Positions 11,120 through 23,546 of a stretch of DNA of 64,000 bases are shown here, piece by piece. A program made the translations under genes and the position numbers. Below the pieces are notes generated by a model. It was not told the origin of the DNA, did no database searches, and was given only the letters and a program-made list of their open reading frames with translations. Source of the DNA: Omphiscola glabra (lineage: Eukaryota; Mollusca; Gastropoda; Lymnaeidae). Position 1 is the stretch's first letter, and the number at the start of each line of letters is the position of its first letter. Where the stretch lies: positions 3,335,365 to 3,399,364 of the forward strand of contig OZ024810.1 of assembly GCA_964017045.1 (NCBI GenBank), written 5' to 3'.

Positions 11120-11600
11120 TTTATATAACCCTCCTCCTAAACCACCCCACCTCTCCCCTCCACTCACCTTGCCCCCTCCTCCCAAGGATCCCTCCCCTTC
11201 TCCCAAACCTCCCTATGCACTCCACTCCACACTCCTCTCCCCCAAACCTCCATCTTCCCACCACTCCACCATTTTCTCCTCCAAAACTTCCCCATGCCCT
11301 CCACCCCACCCTCCCCTTCTCCCAAATCTCCCCTCTGCCCTCTACTCCACCCCCCTTTTCTTTCAAACCTTCCTCCGCATTCCATTCTACCCTCCTCTCC
11401 CTCCTCCCAAACCTCCCCTCTGCCCTCCACTCCACCCTCCTCTCCTCCCAAACGTCCCCATGCCCTCCACTCCACCCTCCCCTTCTCCCAAACCTCCTTC
11501 CGCCTTCCACTCCGTCCTCCCCTCCCTCCTCCTAAACTTCCCCTCTGCCTTCCACTCCACCATCAACCCCACCTTCTACCCCCACCCACCACTACTTTTC
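11120..11600. repeat. C-rich degenerate minisatellite, period 40-44 bp
   Basis: Plus strand is almost entirely C and T. Recurrent blocks TCCCAAACCTCCCC, CTCTGCCCTCCACTCCACC and CTCCTCTCC return every 40-44 bp. Long proline-rich (plus) and glycine/arginine-rich (minus) frames result from composition alone. Confidence 0.88.
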
Positions 11601-12383
11601 CCCCCACAAGGTCTCGAAGTTGACAAGCGGTTTAGTGCAACAAGTGCCATAAACCTGAGGATTGACTAACCGACTATTTAATCGTCTCGTACCATCTTTC
11701 ATCTCTCTACAACCCCCCCCCCCTTCCCCCTCGTCCTTTAAATCATCGCCTGCGGACACCCGGTGCTTGAAGAGGCATGAACTCGAGCGAGAGATCGCAG
11801 ATGAGCGAGGACATCAAGCAGGACGAGGGTTGAATGCTTTCAGAGTGATTGAGCAGGATTTGCCTGTATCCGGCCGGCTAATAAAATCGATTACTTGTCA
11901 TCTATTTGGAGCGAAAACGTATCGTCTTACGAGTAGGCCTGGATATTAAGTCGCTTCTTTGCATCTTGGTTTTCTATAGACGGCCACGGATAAAACCTGG
12001 GTGGAGGGGGTGGGGTGGGATAGCGGCAGATTAGTGGACCATTTGGCCGTAACGTATCTAACTGATCAGTTTGCATTAAGTGAATATAGCAGTAAAGAAT
12101 AATGTCCCTTTGGAGCTTAAAATTATTCAACTTTAAAAATAATGTATTAATAGAGAAAGCATTGACAGTTGTCAACTAATAGCATAAGGTAATATTCTCT
12201 ATTGAGCCAAAAAATTGGAAATGTTCATATTCACTTGCCTCCCATTTATAAATACACATTTTTAACTAAGACAACACTTTGCAATTATAACAATTTATTC
12301 AAAAGGTATTAGTAGGTAAATGGAGCGATCTCGCGTGTCTCATTTGTATGATTTATCTATAACACATTTGCATATATTTGTGA
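11601..12383. other. No gene seen
   Basis: Unique sequence with one C run near 11711. The open frames at 11662-11949 and 11927-12175 have no recognisable features. Confidence 0.45.
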
Positions 12384-12795
12384 CAGTTGAACACATCGTT
12401 ACAGCCATACAGACGAAAAGCCTTACAGGTATACAGCCATAAAGCCATACAGTATACATCCATACATTTATACATCCATACAGGCATATAGCCGTGCATG
12501 CATACAGCCATACATCCATACATCCATAATGCCACGCATCCATGCAGCCATACAGCCTTACATGCATAGATCCATACAGGCATACATCCATACAGGCATA
12601 CTACAATACATACATACAGTCATGCGTGCATACATTGATACAGGCATACAGCCATATATGCATACAGCCACACAGCCATGCATCAATACATGCATTCATC
12701 ATGCAGCCATACATGCATACATCCATGCATCCATACAGTCATAGATGCATACATCCATACATGCATACAGCCATACAGCCATAGATGCATACCTA
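12384..12795. repeat. Degenerate CATACAGC-type 8-bp repeat
   Basis: Words such as CATACAGC, CATACATC and CATGCATA recur at 4- and 8-bp spacing over 400 bp. ORFs of MHAYI type on both strands come from it. Confidence 0.92.
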
Positions 12796-13318
12796 GAGAA
12801 TAATTATTTATGACAAGCTTTCCGACTAGAGACAAAATGTCGGAGTTACTTGGTCATTGTTGGTAGTTTTATTCATTGCGGGCGTGTGATCGGTAGACTT
12901 GTCGTGACTTGTCATGTTTTCCAGTATACCGATTCTTTACATGTATATAGTTCATTTTCAAATATGAAGACTAGGCAATATTTGCAAAATATTGAGCAGT
13001 AAATATTCAACCAACGATATTGCATTTCTATTTATCAAATCCCCCCCCCCCCTTTTTTTTTTCCCAACATATTTACTGTCTGAAAGAGTGGGTTTCGTAA
13101 TTTATTAATTTAGCATTTTCTCTACACGAATCTAAAAATTGTGTAGATTGTCTTTTCTAATTTGCTATTTTCAAACGAACAAAAAAATGCATTCGCATTC
13201 CTCATTAAAAAACGTTCTTAGCAAGCACATTTGATTGTAGACACAGTTCGTGGTAGATACAGTTCGTTGTAGGCAACTCGTCAGGTCTGTTGGAATATTA
13301 CTCACTTGAATGGGCATG
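12796..13318. other. No gene seen
   Basis: AT-rich unique sequence with a C10 and T10 run near 13041-13062. Confidence 0.5.
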
Positions 13319-13553
13319 AACTGGTGATGTACTGTTGATGAGCTGGTGATGTTCTGGTGATGTTCTGGTGATGAACTGGTGATGAACTGGTGATGTTCTG
13401 GTGATGAACTGGTGATGTACTGGTGATGTACTGGTGATGTTCTGGTGATGAACTGGTGATGTTCTGGTGATGTTCTGGTGATGAACTGGTGATGAACTGG
13501 TGATGTTCTGGTGATGAACTGGTGATGTACTGGTGGTGAACTGGTGATGTACT
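13319..13553. repeat. 11-bp minisatellite, about 21 copies
   Basis: TGGTGATG followed by AAC, TTC or TAC. Three units make 33 bp, giving an 11-residue HHQFITRTSPV repeat on the minus strand. The mixture of three tail types is irregular, so no simple higher-order period is evident. Confidence 0.95.
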
Positions 13554-14161
13554 GTCGGTCTGAGAATACTGCAAACACTATTATATATTCAGCGTTGACT
13601 TAATCCCGAGACTAATTGATAATTTATGTAAATTTCTCTGTTGTTTTTGACGGGCCGCATATTTATTCAAAAGAAAATATCACCGATCACGCACTGCACT
13701 TGTGTTTGATCACAGCAAACAGTCTTCGGCGCTTGACCAGTCTAACCCCCGTGGCAACGGAAACATTCCTCGTCTGTCCCTTCAAACAACAAGTTCCCGT
13801 TGTCTTAATCTAATAGCACCGGAAATACAACATTGCCGCCAATCAATTTGGACGTTGGGAATCTTGCTAGCCCATAAAATATTGACCTAACCATGCCGAG
13901 GTATTGCTTTCTCTTTTACGATCGGCATCCATTGTATTCAAAAACACGAAGAAGGCCCTATACATCACAACAGATATTTCAATGATTTAAACAAGTAAGC
14001 GTGTCCTATAAAAGCTGCATACATTATAGAATGAACTAATAAACGCAAGGACGTAAGGATGCCACTGAAAAAACAGCGTCATTTCTTTTTACAAATAGAG
14101 ATTACAGCTTTTAAAACGCTGCCCACTTGTAACATCATTTGCAATGTCAAGTGCGTTACTT
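13554..14161. other. No gene seen
   Basis: Unique sequence; short overlapping frames at 13616-13890 are not recognised. Confidence 0.45.
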
Positions 14162-14297
14162 CTATAGTACTTCCATTTATGATCACACTATAGTACTTCC
14201 AATGATGATCACACAATATTACTTCCTATAATGACCACATTATAGTACTTCCAATAATGACCACAGTATAGTACTTTCAGCAATGATCACAGTATTT
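14162..14297. repeat. 26-bp minisatellite, about 5 copies
   Basis: Units with TATAGTACTTCCA and ATGATCACAC, diverged. Confidence 0.9.
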
Positions 14298-14458
14298 TAC
14301 AGCTATACACATTTCATTTACACTGTGAAAAACAAATTATTCGTGTACTAGCAAACAATTCACAAGTGTTGCTTTTTAACATAATATGTTTTCTAGGTTT
14401 ATTTAAATATACATAAATTTGATCTCATAATCCCTACCCCCCCCCCCCCAAACTGTGG

Positions 14459-14545
14459 TACTACATCCAATGCAGGCATGCACTGTGTTACTACATCCAA
14501 TGCAGGCATTCACTGTGCTACTACATCCAGTCTAGACATTCGGCC
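14459..14545. repeat. 30-bp repeat, 2.7 copies
   Basis: Core CTACATCCAATGCAGGCAT then CACTGTG. Confidence 0.88.
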
Positions 14546-15052
14546 TACTCGGACACATACTCTTATACTATCCGCTTTTACACCATTATATAAAAATGTG
14601 TCCTTAATAGCATGAGATACTAGTACTAACTTTTAAGTATCAAAATCAATGTTTTTGCAATGATGTAAGTTCTTTGTGTGTCTTGGCCAGTGGTCGGCAA
14701 ATCTCGAGTTAACGACCTAAGTGCAGCTCGGCCAGTCTTCACAAATCGGTTTTGACTCCCAAAACTATGATTCTTGACAGGTTCTTGAGAATAATTTTGT
14801 CTCTCAATATTTTTGTAATCATCATGCTGCTGATTTGTGGCTCTTTTGACTAATAATTTTGCCGACAACTGGTCTCGGTCAATGCTCATTAACACCAAAA
14901 AAAGCCATTTGTTAGGCCATGAACAACGTGTTTTTTTAATGCACTACGAGCTAAGCTTTTTTTTTTTTTTTTTAATGGTTTGGGAACTGGAAAAGGCTAT
15001 CCCAGATGTCCAGTGACCTATAAGAGCCATCAGTTCGTCACGAACGGTCAAG
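14546..15052. other. No gene seen
   Basis: Unique sequence with a T16 run near 14957. The minus frame at 14626-14898 is unrecognised. Confidence 0.45.
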
Positions 15053-15385
15053 ATCGATCAGTGTGGAGTGACCAGGATTGAAGCGTGGACGAATCCGCAA
15101 GTGAATGTGATTGGATTGTGGACCAGTAAGGCAGTGGCCACGAGTTTAATGCGGACCAGTGTGGCATTGATCAAGATTATATAGTGACCAGTGTGGCTTT
15201 GACGAAGATTGTATAGTGGACCAGTGTGGTTTTGACCAAGATTGTATAGTTGACCGATGTTGCGGTGACTTAGATTGTATAACGACACAATATGGCAGGA
15301 AGTAAGAGTGTATAGTGGTCCAATATGACTGGGAGTAAGATTGTATAGTGGACAAAGATGGCAATGACTAAGATCGTATACCACA
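15053..15385. repeat. 33-bp minisatellite, about 9 diverged copies
   Basis: Units built on GACCAGTGTGGCTTTGAC and AAGATTGTATAGTG. The leftmost copies are strongly diverged. Because 33 is a multiple of three, the minus strand stays open over 138 codons (15058-15474). Confidence 0.9.
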
Positions 15386-16228
15386 CGACAAAGGAGAGTC
15401 CTACTTAAACTACTCTTGCAGATAAGATGCAGCTTTTCAACTGACTTAAAAGACCCGAGACAACGATTTAACAATCCTAGCTCACTGCCGAGACAGAAAG
15501 AGAGCAGTCATTTTATAATATGAAGATATTCAATAAAAAAAGAACAATCATCTTCGAATATGAATATGGGCAAAAATTGCGACGTATCAAGCAGCAACGT
15601 CTATTCATAGATACGTCAATTTTATATTAAAACAATACAGATTTCCACTAAAATCAATTTTAACAAAAAATATTTGCCAAATGTGTCAAGACAAAGCTGT
15701 GAAACAAGCTGTGGGCAAAACTGGCATACATAATTGAAGATGTCTATTGACCACATAAATAAGAACCCCCCCCCCCCCGCCCCGTTTGTAAAATAGACCC
15801 CCCTCCCTCGGCCACCCCATTTCCCCGCAAACTGTTATGTAGCGTTATTCACCACACACGAGACGAAAAAGCAGCCGGGGACATAATTGGACATTTCAAC
15901 ACACCAGAGAATTTTTTCTTTTTCTTGTTGGTGTCGCCCATCAGCTCCAATCTTATGTTTTGGGGATGCTCTGTTCTCCCAACCCGTCGACAGCTCCTGT
16001 TTCCTTCAAGCTCCTGTTTCCTTCATTCCAAGTTCCCACATATTATTGAGTGGATTGAGGGAGAGTGGAAAAAAAAAAACATATTTTTTTAAAACAACAT
16101 ATTCGTAACTCTAGGAATATGGCGCGCACACTGGGATGTGACGTCATAAAGCTTTAAATTTTGACCTTGCGCTGAAAATTAACAAATCAACAATTAATTT
16201 TCGATTCCTATTAAGCCGTGCATTCTAC
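15386..16228. other. No gene seen
   Basis: AT-rich with C-rich runs near 15766. An open frame at 15887-16108 is unrecognised. Confidence 0.45.
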
Positions 16229-16489
16229 TTTGAGTTGTATAACAAACAACTTTGAGCTGTACAACAAACAACTTTGAGTTGTACAACAAACAACTTTGAG
16301 TTGTATAACAAACAACTTTGAGTTGTATAACAAACAACTTTGAGTTGTATAACAAACAACTTTGAGTTGTATAACAAACAACTTTGAGTTGTATAACAAA
16401 CAACTTTGAATTGTATAACAAACAACTTTGAATTGTATAACAAACAACTTTGAATTGTATAACAAACAACTTTGAATTGTATAACAAAC
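16229..16489. repeat. 22-bp minisatellite, 12 copies
   Basis: TTGAGTTGTATAACAAACAA plus CT. Left copies carry GTACAA and right copies carry GAATTG, so variants are clustered by position. Confidence 0.97.
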
Positions 16490-16523
16490 TCATCGATTCT
16501 ATTCAATGAAAACAAGGAAGTCA

Positions 16524-16712
16524 AAAGCTACATTGGTGACTGCAAGATAAACTGGTGTCTGGAGTCTACATTGGTGTATGGAGGCTACATTGGTGTCTGG
16601 AGAATACATTGGTGTCTGGAGGCTACATTGGTGTATGGAGGCTACATTGGTGTATGGAGGATACATTGGTGTCTAGAGGCTACATTGTTGTCAGGAGGCT
16701 ACATTGGTGTCT
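16524..16712. repeat. 19-bp minisatellite, about 9 copies
   Basis: AGGCTACATTGGTGTATGG with small variants, starting only 35 bp after the previous array. Confidence 0.94.
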
Positions 16713-17730
16713 TGTTGCTTCAATTTTCTTTAAAAATGTAAACATCGCAGATGCTCATTTGTCAAGTAGCTATTTATTTAAATTTCAAGGTAAAACGAAA
16801 CCTTAGCCTTTTAATAAATGGTGAATGGAAACTGGGATATACAAGGGTATGCAGCAAGACAGCCCCTAAGAGGAAATTATGACAGGCAGGGATAAGGGCG
16901 GATAAATCTACATCAAGGGAGAGTATTTCAAAAGTTATATTGAAACGACACCAATTTCTCAGTAATCTTGGTGAGCAAGTGACAACTAACTGATAACCAA
17001 GGGCAATCATCTGAGCACGTAGCGGTATAATTTTCCACTACCTGTCCTCGGTCAAGGACAAAACTATATCCCATTCACTCGCGGGCAACATGATGACATT
17101 TTGATGCTACTCTTTGGCTAATGCACGTTTTTTAATGTTCCAAAATAACGTAAGAGCTAATCTAAAATAACGTTAGAGCTAATCTAAAATAATTTTAAAG
17201 CAATTAATACTCTTAATTTGGTATTAAACCTCAATTCGTATGCAAAGAAATTCAAATCATCATTGGTATTATTATTATTTTTAAAATTCTTTCATATTTG
17301 ACCAATATTTAATGATTTATTTTAAAATAGGATATTCTTATATTTAAAAAATAGATTTCAATTTAATAAGAATAAAAATCCCCTTGATTTCATAAGCAAA
17401 CATTTTTCTTGCAGACACCGTTTCCATGTTGATACATTTTAAAATGTTTTGATAAAGGAGAAAATCAAAATATTGTTTTTTGAACGGTCGCTCTAGATAC
17501 GTCGCTGTCAAATAATTTTGTTCAGAACTCATGACAATGCCTCGAAATAAATTGATTCTTTAGATTTAATATGTAAAAAATATTAAAACCTAATTTCACA
17601 CTTGGGCAGTTTTTCACCTGTTTTGACGGTGTACAGCTCACTCGAAGCAACATCATCAGATGCTTGTTATTTAAGTATAGGAATATTTCCATTTCTACAT
17701 TGAAGTATATAACATGAGAGAGTACCAGTG
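16713..17730. other. 1 kb without recognisable gene
   Basis: AT-rich unique sequence with a short local duplication (AATAACGT-AGAGCTAATCTA, about 17142-17190). Confidence 0.5.
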
Positions 17731-17990
17731 AGTTATATAGCAGACAGAGAGAGTAATTTAGTAGTTATAGAGAGAGCTATACAGCAGATATATAGCAGAG
17801 AGAGAGGCAGAGACAGAAAGAGAGAAAGTGAGAGAGCGAGCGAAAGCGAGATAGATAATGGCTAAGGAGGGCATATAAAAAGCCCTCAGTCTTATGAAGA
17901 TATTTTGAGAGAGTCTCAGAAAGGGAAAGCGGCTGACGGGGAGAAAGAGAGCGATAACGGGGAGAAAGAGAGCGATACTGCACACATCGC
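17731..17990. repeat. GA-rich low-complexity tract
   Basis: GAGAGAG runs with a tandem GAGAAAGAGAGCGATA pair at its right end. Confidence 0.85.
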
Positions 17991-18320
17991 CATGACTATG
18001 CGTATTCTTTTGTTCAAATTGTAATTAAATAATTTAAACACTTGAGACTTAAACATCCCTAATAAGATTTAATCTTGAAACTCCCCCCCCCCCCCCTTCT
18101 TTTCTTTGCTTAAATCTGCATATGCTGCCTGGATAAGCTTTCAAAAGAAACAGTATGTGATCGTAATCGCAAAACCACAACTCAAATTCCAGCCATACGT
18201 TTCAGACATACAAAGCGGACAACAAAATAAAGCTCAGTCTCAATATGAAATAAAACAGTCCTCAAGCAAAAAACACAAAAAAAACAACCTATCTTAGCCC
18301 TGGATATTCGAAATAATTTA

Positions 18321-18368
18321 TTTGTGTGTGTGTGTGTGTGAGTGTGTGTGTGTGTGAGTGTGTGTGTT
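18321..18368. repeat. (TG)n microsatellite
   Basis: TG dinucleotides interrupted twice by GAG. Confidence 0.96.
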
Positions 18369-19549
18369 AAAATGTTGATTACATTCCATAAATTTCCATA
18401 CAAAAATGTTCCGTGATCAATTGTGGTATTTTTTCCTGAACTTAATTAAACCCGCCACAAAGCTCAATTTGAGATAACATTAATCATTGGAACACTCGTG
18501 TTTTTTAATGCCTGGTATGCTTAACCTTATTTTGATACGTTTTTTTCGGTTATTTTACGCTTTTTACTTTTGCTTGAGAATCACTGAAGGGTCAATATCC
18601 TAAACGGCTCCAGGTCTTAAGGTGTCACTAAATAAATGAACAGTGTCGTTATGAAATCTTTGGTTTGTTTTTTCTTTAAATTGTTACATTTAATCCATTT
18701 TAAAATTTTTTTGAAAAAGAAATACATTCTTCTTTTATATCTTTGTCTAAACTGTTTATAAAATTATAATTAAGACTCCACATTACGTCAGTTCCACGAA
18801 AACGGGCCAAGAACCGTTGTGCTCACGACACAAAGACGTCTCCTTTAACCAGTTAATTAGAGGTTATTTTTTTATTCCATTGTTGACGTCATTCACAGAG
18901 CTCTTGCAGTCCTCCTAAAAATAAAAAAAAAAGATTAATTACTTTACATTTTAAAAAAAAAAGGGTTAAAGAGTGTGAGAGAACAAAAGAAATAAAAACG
19001 CATTTATTTGTGGTAAGTTTTTAGTATGAAAATGATTACTTCAAAACTGCAAAATGTTATTGACAAGTCTCCATCGTTTCTTCATAAATAATCAACATGA
19101 GGTAACTTAATATATATGTATATTTTTTGTTACTGATTAAATGCTCTAATTTTTTATTTCAGCACAGTTTCTTCATTTTATGTACAATCACACACCCCCC
19201 AAATAACCTTTATTCGATCTCTTCCCTAACAGACCCTTAAATAAAAAGTTTTCTATTTTTAAAACTAACATTAAGGTCTCCTTTTCCGTGGGTGTAGGAA
19301 TTCAGTGTAATTGTCTCCCCATGTCACAGCTTTCGTGTGGAATACGGGTCAGAGATTGGCTGTCAAAGTTGGACACCACGTATAATTTCAACTCCACTTC
19401 CGAGTACCAATGGGCAAGGAAGGAAGCGTTACTCTTGCCTTTAGCGTACACTTCTTGACTCTGCTATTTTGTATGTGTCTAGAATTCAGTACGGGGATCA
19501 ATGGCGTAGATAGCATAGATGGAAGAAATTCTTTTCTATCAGTTTTATC
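18369..19549. other. No confirmed gene
   Basis: AT-rich unique sequence. A plus frame starting at 19410 has a hydrophobic N-terminus and runs into the next array; see findings. Confidence 0.45.
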
Positions 19550-19715
19550 GGGAGAAGAGATACTTTTACCGGGAGAAGAGATACTTTTACCGGGAGAAGA
19601 TATACTTTTACCGGGAGAAGAGATATTTTTACCTGGAGAAGATATACTTTTACCGGGAGGAGAGATACTTTTACCGGGAGAAGAGATACTTTTACCGGGA
19701 GAAGAGATACTTTTA
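19550..19715. repeat. 21-bp minisatellite, 8 copies
   Basis: GGGAGAAGAGATACTTTTAC plus C. 21 is a multiple of three, giving a 7-residue GEEILLP repeat in one frame. Confidence 0.96.
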
Positions 19716-19985
19716 TCGGTTTTATAGAGAGAAAAATATACTTTTCTTTTTGTTTTATAGATAGAGGAAATACATTTCTTTCGGTTTTCTATGCAATGGA
19801 AGAAATACTTTTCTTTCAGTTTTATAGAGAAAAAAAGTTTTTTGTTTTTGTTTTATAAATAGAGGAAATAAATGTATTTCGGTTTTATAGATGTAAGAAA
19901 TACTTTCTATCGGTTTTGTAAAGAGAAGGAATAGTTTTGTTTCAGATTTATAGATGAAAGAAATACTTTTCTTATGTTTTTTTGA
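19716..19985. repeat. Degenerate continuation of the 21-bp array, period about 34-36 bp
   Basis: GGTTTTATAGA, GAGGAAATAC and TTTCTTTCGG words return at roughly 35-bp spacing. They look like an older, longer variant of the neighbouring unit. Confidence 0.7.
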
Positions 19986-20094
19986 TCTTATTGTAGTGAT
20001 GGCTAACTGTAAGAGGTTTCGATCTGTTGTCTTGTATGTTTAAACTTTTGCGAGAGAAGACTTCGTTACTGCACAACAATAATGTTTGGATCAT

Positions 20095-20372
20095 TAAGCC
20101 AACTGACCAGGGTCACCCAGCCAACTGACCAGGGTCACCCAGCCAACTGACCAGGGTCACCCAGCCAAATGACCAGGGTCACCCAGCCAACTGACCAGGG
20201 TCACCCAGCCAACTGACCAGGGTCACCCAGCCAAATGACCAGGGTCACCCAGCCAAATGACCAGGGTCACCCAGTCAACTGACCAGGGTCACCCAGTCAA
20301 ATGACCAGGGTCACCCAGCCAAATGACCAGGGTCACCAAGCCAAATGACTCGGGTCACCAAGACAACTGACC
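20095..20372. repeat. 22-bp minisatellite, about 12.5 copies
   Basis: AACTGACCAGGGTCACCCAG plus CC. Each unit holds TGACC-AG-GGTCA, a short inverted pair. Copies alternate AACTGA and AAATGA irregularly. Confidence 0.97.
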
Positions 20373-20655
20373 AAATAATATTCATGCTATTTTTTATGTT
20401 AGTAATAAATCAGTATTGATACGATACTGGACGAAATCAATTCCAACCATTATACAAGCGAGTAACTGAATGAAGACAATATTTCCTCCATAAAACCATT
20501 GTCACATGTGGCTGGATAAACAGTCTTGTCAGTTTTTTTAAAACTTTTTCTCTTTGGCTAGAGACACTTTTTTCAGCATTAAAATATCATTAAAAACTAA
20601 ATCCTCTTTTTTTACACGTTGGTTGTGTACATGAGTTCATGCGTACATGCGATGC

Positions 20656-21210
20656 TATTCTCACCCATCACTCAGTGTATGAAATTTTAATGGTGTATAT
20701 GCGTACATAAAGGCTATTCACACACCCGTCTCAGTGTATGCCGTGTGGTGGTGTATATACAAGGCTGTTCTCACGTCCGTATCTGTGTATGCCATTTTAG
20801 TGGTGCACATGCGTACATGCGTACAACCACGGCTGTTCCCACATCCGTTTCAGTGTATCGTGGTGTACATATAAAGCTATTCCCACACCCGTCTCTTTTT
20901 ATGGCGGTGTACTGACATGGCTATTCCTACACCGTCTCAGTGTATGATGGTGTACATTCCAGCCTATTCACATACTCGTCTCGGTGTATGGTGGTGTTCT
21001 TACAAGGCTATTCCCACATCCGTCTCGATGAATGGTGGTGTTCTGACAAGGCTATTCCCACACCTGTCTCGATTTATGGTGGTGTTCTTACAAGGCTATT
21101 CCCACACCCGTCTCGATGTATGGTGGTGTTCTTACAAGGCTATTCCCATACTCGTCTCGGTGTATGGTGGTGTTCTTACAAGGCTATTCCCACACCCGTC
21201 TCAGTCTAAG
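20656..21210. repeat. 44-bp minisatellite, tight on the right, decayed on the left
   Basis: Units with TGGTGGTGTTCTTACAAGGC and TATTCCCACACCCGTCTCG. From about 20940 rightward there are six clean copies; leftward the unit is longer and more diverged. Confidence 0.9.
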
Positions 21211-21621
21211 ATTCTAGGGGCCGGGACATTAATCCAGATTTATGCTTTATATCGCCAGGCAGTGCGTATAAACTACTTCCGGTCACTGGTGCTTCTGGTC
21301 AAGCCGGAAAAAAATTCCTTGACCACGACAAGATAACGGCCGCGGTTGTAGACGGGTTCATAAGAAAAATAATGGAGTTTTTGGCGTACGTCCGTTAAGG
21401 GGGGTCTTTGAAAATACGTCATTTGGGATTGTTTGGGCACCAGTCAGTTGAAAACTTTTGCATAAGTCGGTAATTTTTTTAGGCAAACGTCAGTGAGGAG
21501 TGTTTAGAGCTGTACCACTGAGGACGGTTTAGGAATATTTTAGTTGAAGAATTTGGCGTACGTCTTTAAGTGTTTTAGCCTAATTCAGCGAGAGATGTTT
21601 CGGTATAAATTCATAGAGAAT
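21211..21621. repeat. Strongly diverged flank of the 25-bp array
   Basis: From about 21385 scattered words (TTTGGGCA, TACGTC, GTGAGGAGTGTTTAG, GGCGTACGTCTT) resemble the neighbouring 25-bp unit and become more regular toward 21622. This looks like the decayed edge of the same array. Confidence 0.55.
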
Positions 21622-23510
21622 GTTTGGGCATTCGTCTGTGAGGGTTATTTGGGCATTCGTCTGTGAGGGTTATTTGGGCAAACGTCTGTGAGGGTTATTT
21701 AGGCATTCGTCTGTGAGGGTTATTTGGGCATTCGTCTGTGAGGGTTATTTGGGCATTCGTCTGTGAGGGTTATTTGGGCAAACGTCTGTGAGGGTTATTT
21801 AGGCATTCGTCTGTGAGGGTTATTTGGGCATTCGTCTGTGAGGGTTATTTGGACATTCGTCTGTGAGGGTTATTTGGACACATGTCTGTGAGGGTTATTT
21901 GGGCATTCGACTGTGAGGGTTATTTGGACACATGTCTGTGAGGGTTATTTGGGCATACGTCTGTGAGGGTTATTTGGGCATACGTCTGTGAGGGTTATTT
22001 GGGCATTCGTCTGTGAGGGTTATTTGGGCATACGTCTGTGAGGGTTATTTGGGCATACGTCTGTGAGGGTTATTTGGGCATTCGTCTGTGAGGGTTATTT
22101 GGACACATGTCTGTGAGGGTTATTTGGGCATTCGTCTGTGAGGGTAATTTGGGCATTCGTCTGTGAGGGTTATTTGGGCATTCGTCTGTGAGGGTTATTT
22201 GGGCATACGTCTGTGAGGGTTATTTGGGCATTCGACTGTGAGGGTTATTTGGGCATACGTCTGTGAGCGTTATTTGGCCATTCGTCTGTGAGGTTTATTT
22301 GGGCATACGTCTGTGTGGGTTATTTGTGCATTCGTCTGTGAGGGTTATTTGGGCATAAGTCTGTGAGGGTTATTTGGGCATTCGTCTGTTAGGGTTCTTT
22401 GGGCATTCGTCTGTGAGGGTTATTTGGGCATACGTCTGCAAGGGTTATTTGGGCATTCGTCTGTGAGTATTATTTGGGCATACGTCTGTGAGTGTTATTT
22501 GGGCATTCGTCTGTGAGGGTTATTTGGGCATACGTCTGTGAGGGTTATTTGGGCATTCGTCTGTGAGGGTTATTTGGGCATTCGTCTGTGAGGGTTATTT
22601 GGACACATGTCTGTGAGGGTTATTTGGGCATTCGTCTGTGAGGGTTATTTGGACACATGTCTGTGAGGGTTATTTGGGCATACGTCTGTGAGGGTTATTT
22701 GGGCATTCGTCTGTGAGGGTTATTTGGGCATTCGTCTGTGAGGGTTATTTGGGCATTCGTCTGTGAGGGTTATTTGGGCATACGTCTGTGAGGGTTTTTT
22801 AGGCATTCGTCTGTGAGTGTTATTTGGGCATACGTCTGTGAGGGTTATTTGGGCATTCGTCTGTGAGGGTTATTTGGGCCTACGTCTGTGTGGGTTATTT
22901 GTGCATTCGTCTGTGAGGGTTATTTGGGCATTCGTCTGTGAGCGTTATTTGATCATTTGTCTGTGAGGGTTATTTGGGCATTCGTCTGTGAGGGTTATTT
23001 GGACACATGTCTGTGAGGGTTATTTGGGCATTCGTCTGTGAGGGTTATTTGGGCATTCGTCTGTGAGGGTTATTTGGGCATACGTCTGTGAAGGTTATTT
23101 TGGCATACGTCTGTGAGGGTTATTTGGGCATTCGTCTGTGAGGGTTATTTGGGCATTCGTCTGTGAGGGTTATTTGGACACATGTCTGTGAGGGTTATTT
23201 GGGCATTCGTCTGTGAGTGTTATTTGGGCAATTGTCTGTGAGGGTTATTTGGGCATACGTCTGTGAGGGTTATTTGGGCATACGTCTGTGAGGGTTATTT
23301 GGGCATACGTCTGTGAGGGTTATTTGTGCATTCGTCTGTGAGGGTTATTTGGGCATTCGTCTGTGAGGGTTATTTGGGCATACGTCTGCGAGTGTTATTT
23401 GGGCATACGTCTGTGAGGGTTATTTGGGCATTCGTCTTTGAGGGTTATTTGGACATACGTCTGTGAGGGTTATTTGGGCATACGTCTGTGTGGTTATTTT
23501 GGCATACGTC
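21622..23510. repeat. 25-bp minisatellite/satellite, about 75 copies
   Basis: Unit core GTGAGGGTTATTTGGGCATT followed by CGTCT. Common variants replace CATTCGT by CATACGT, CAAACGT or (as GGACACATGT) a CACATGT form. Variant order shows local block duplication: a four-unit block (CATTCGT, CAAACGT, AGGCATTCGT, CATTCGT) occurs twice near 21640-21850. This is the largest array in the window. Confidence 0.98.
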
Positions 23511-23546
23511 TTCTTCTCGTCTCCTTCTATATTTTGAGAGCCCACA

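Noticed and set aside
11083..11669. Proline-rich protein frames on the plus strand
   Set aside because: Caused by a C/T-only degenerate repeat; all plus frames are similarly open.
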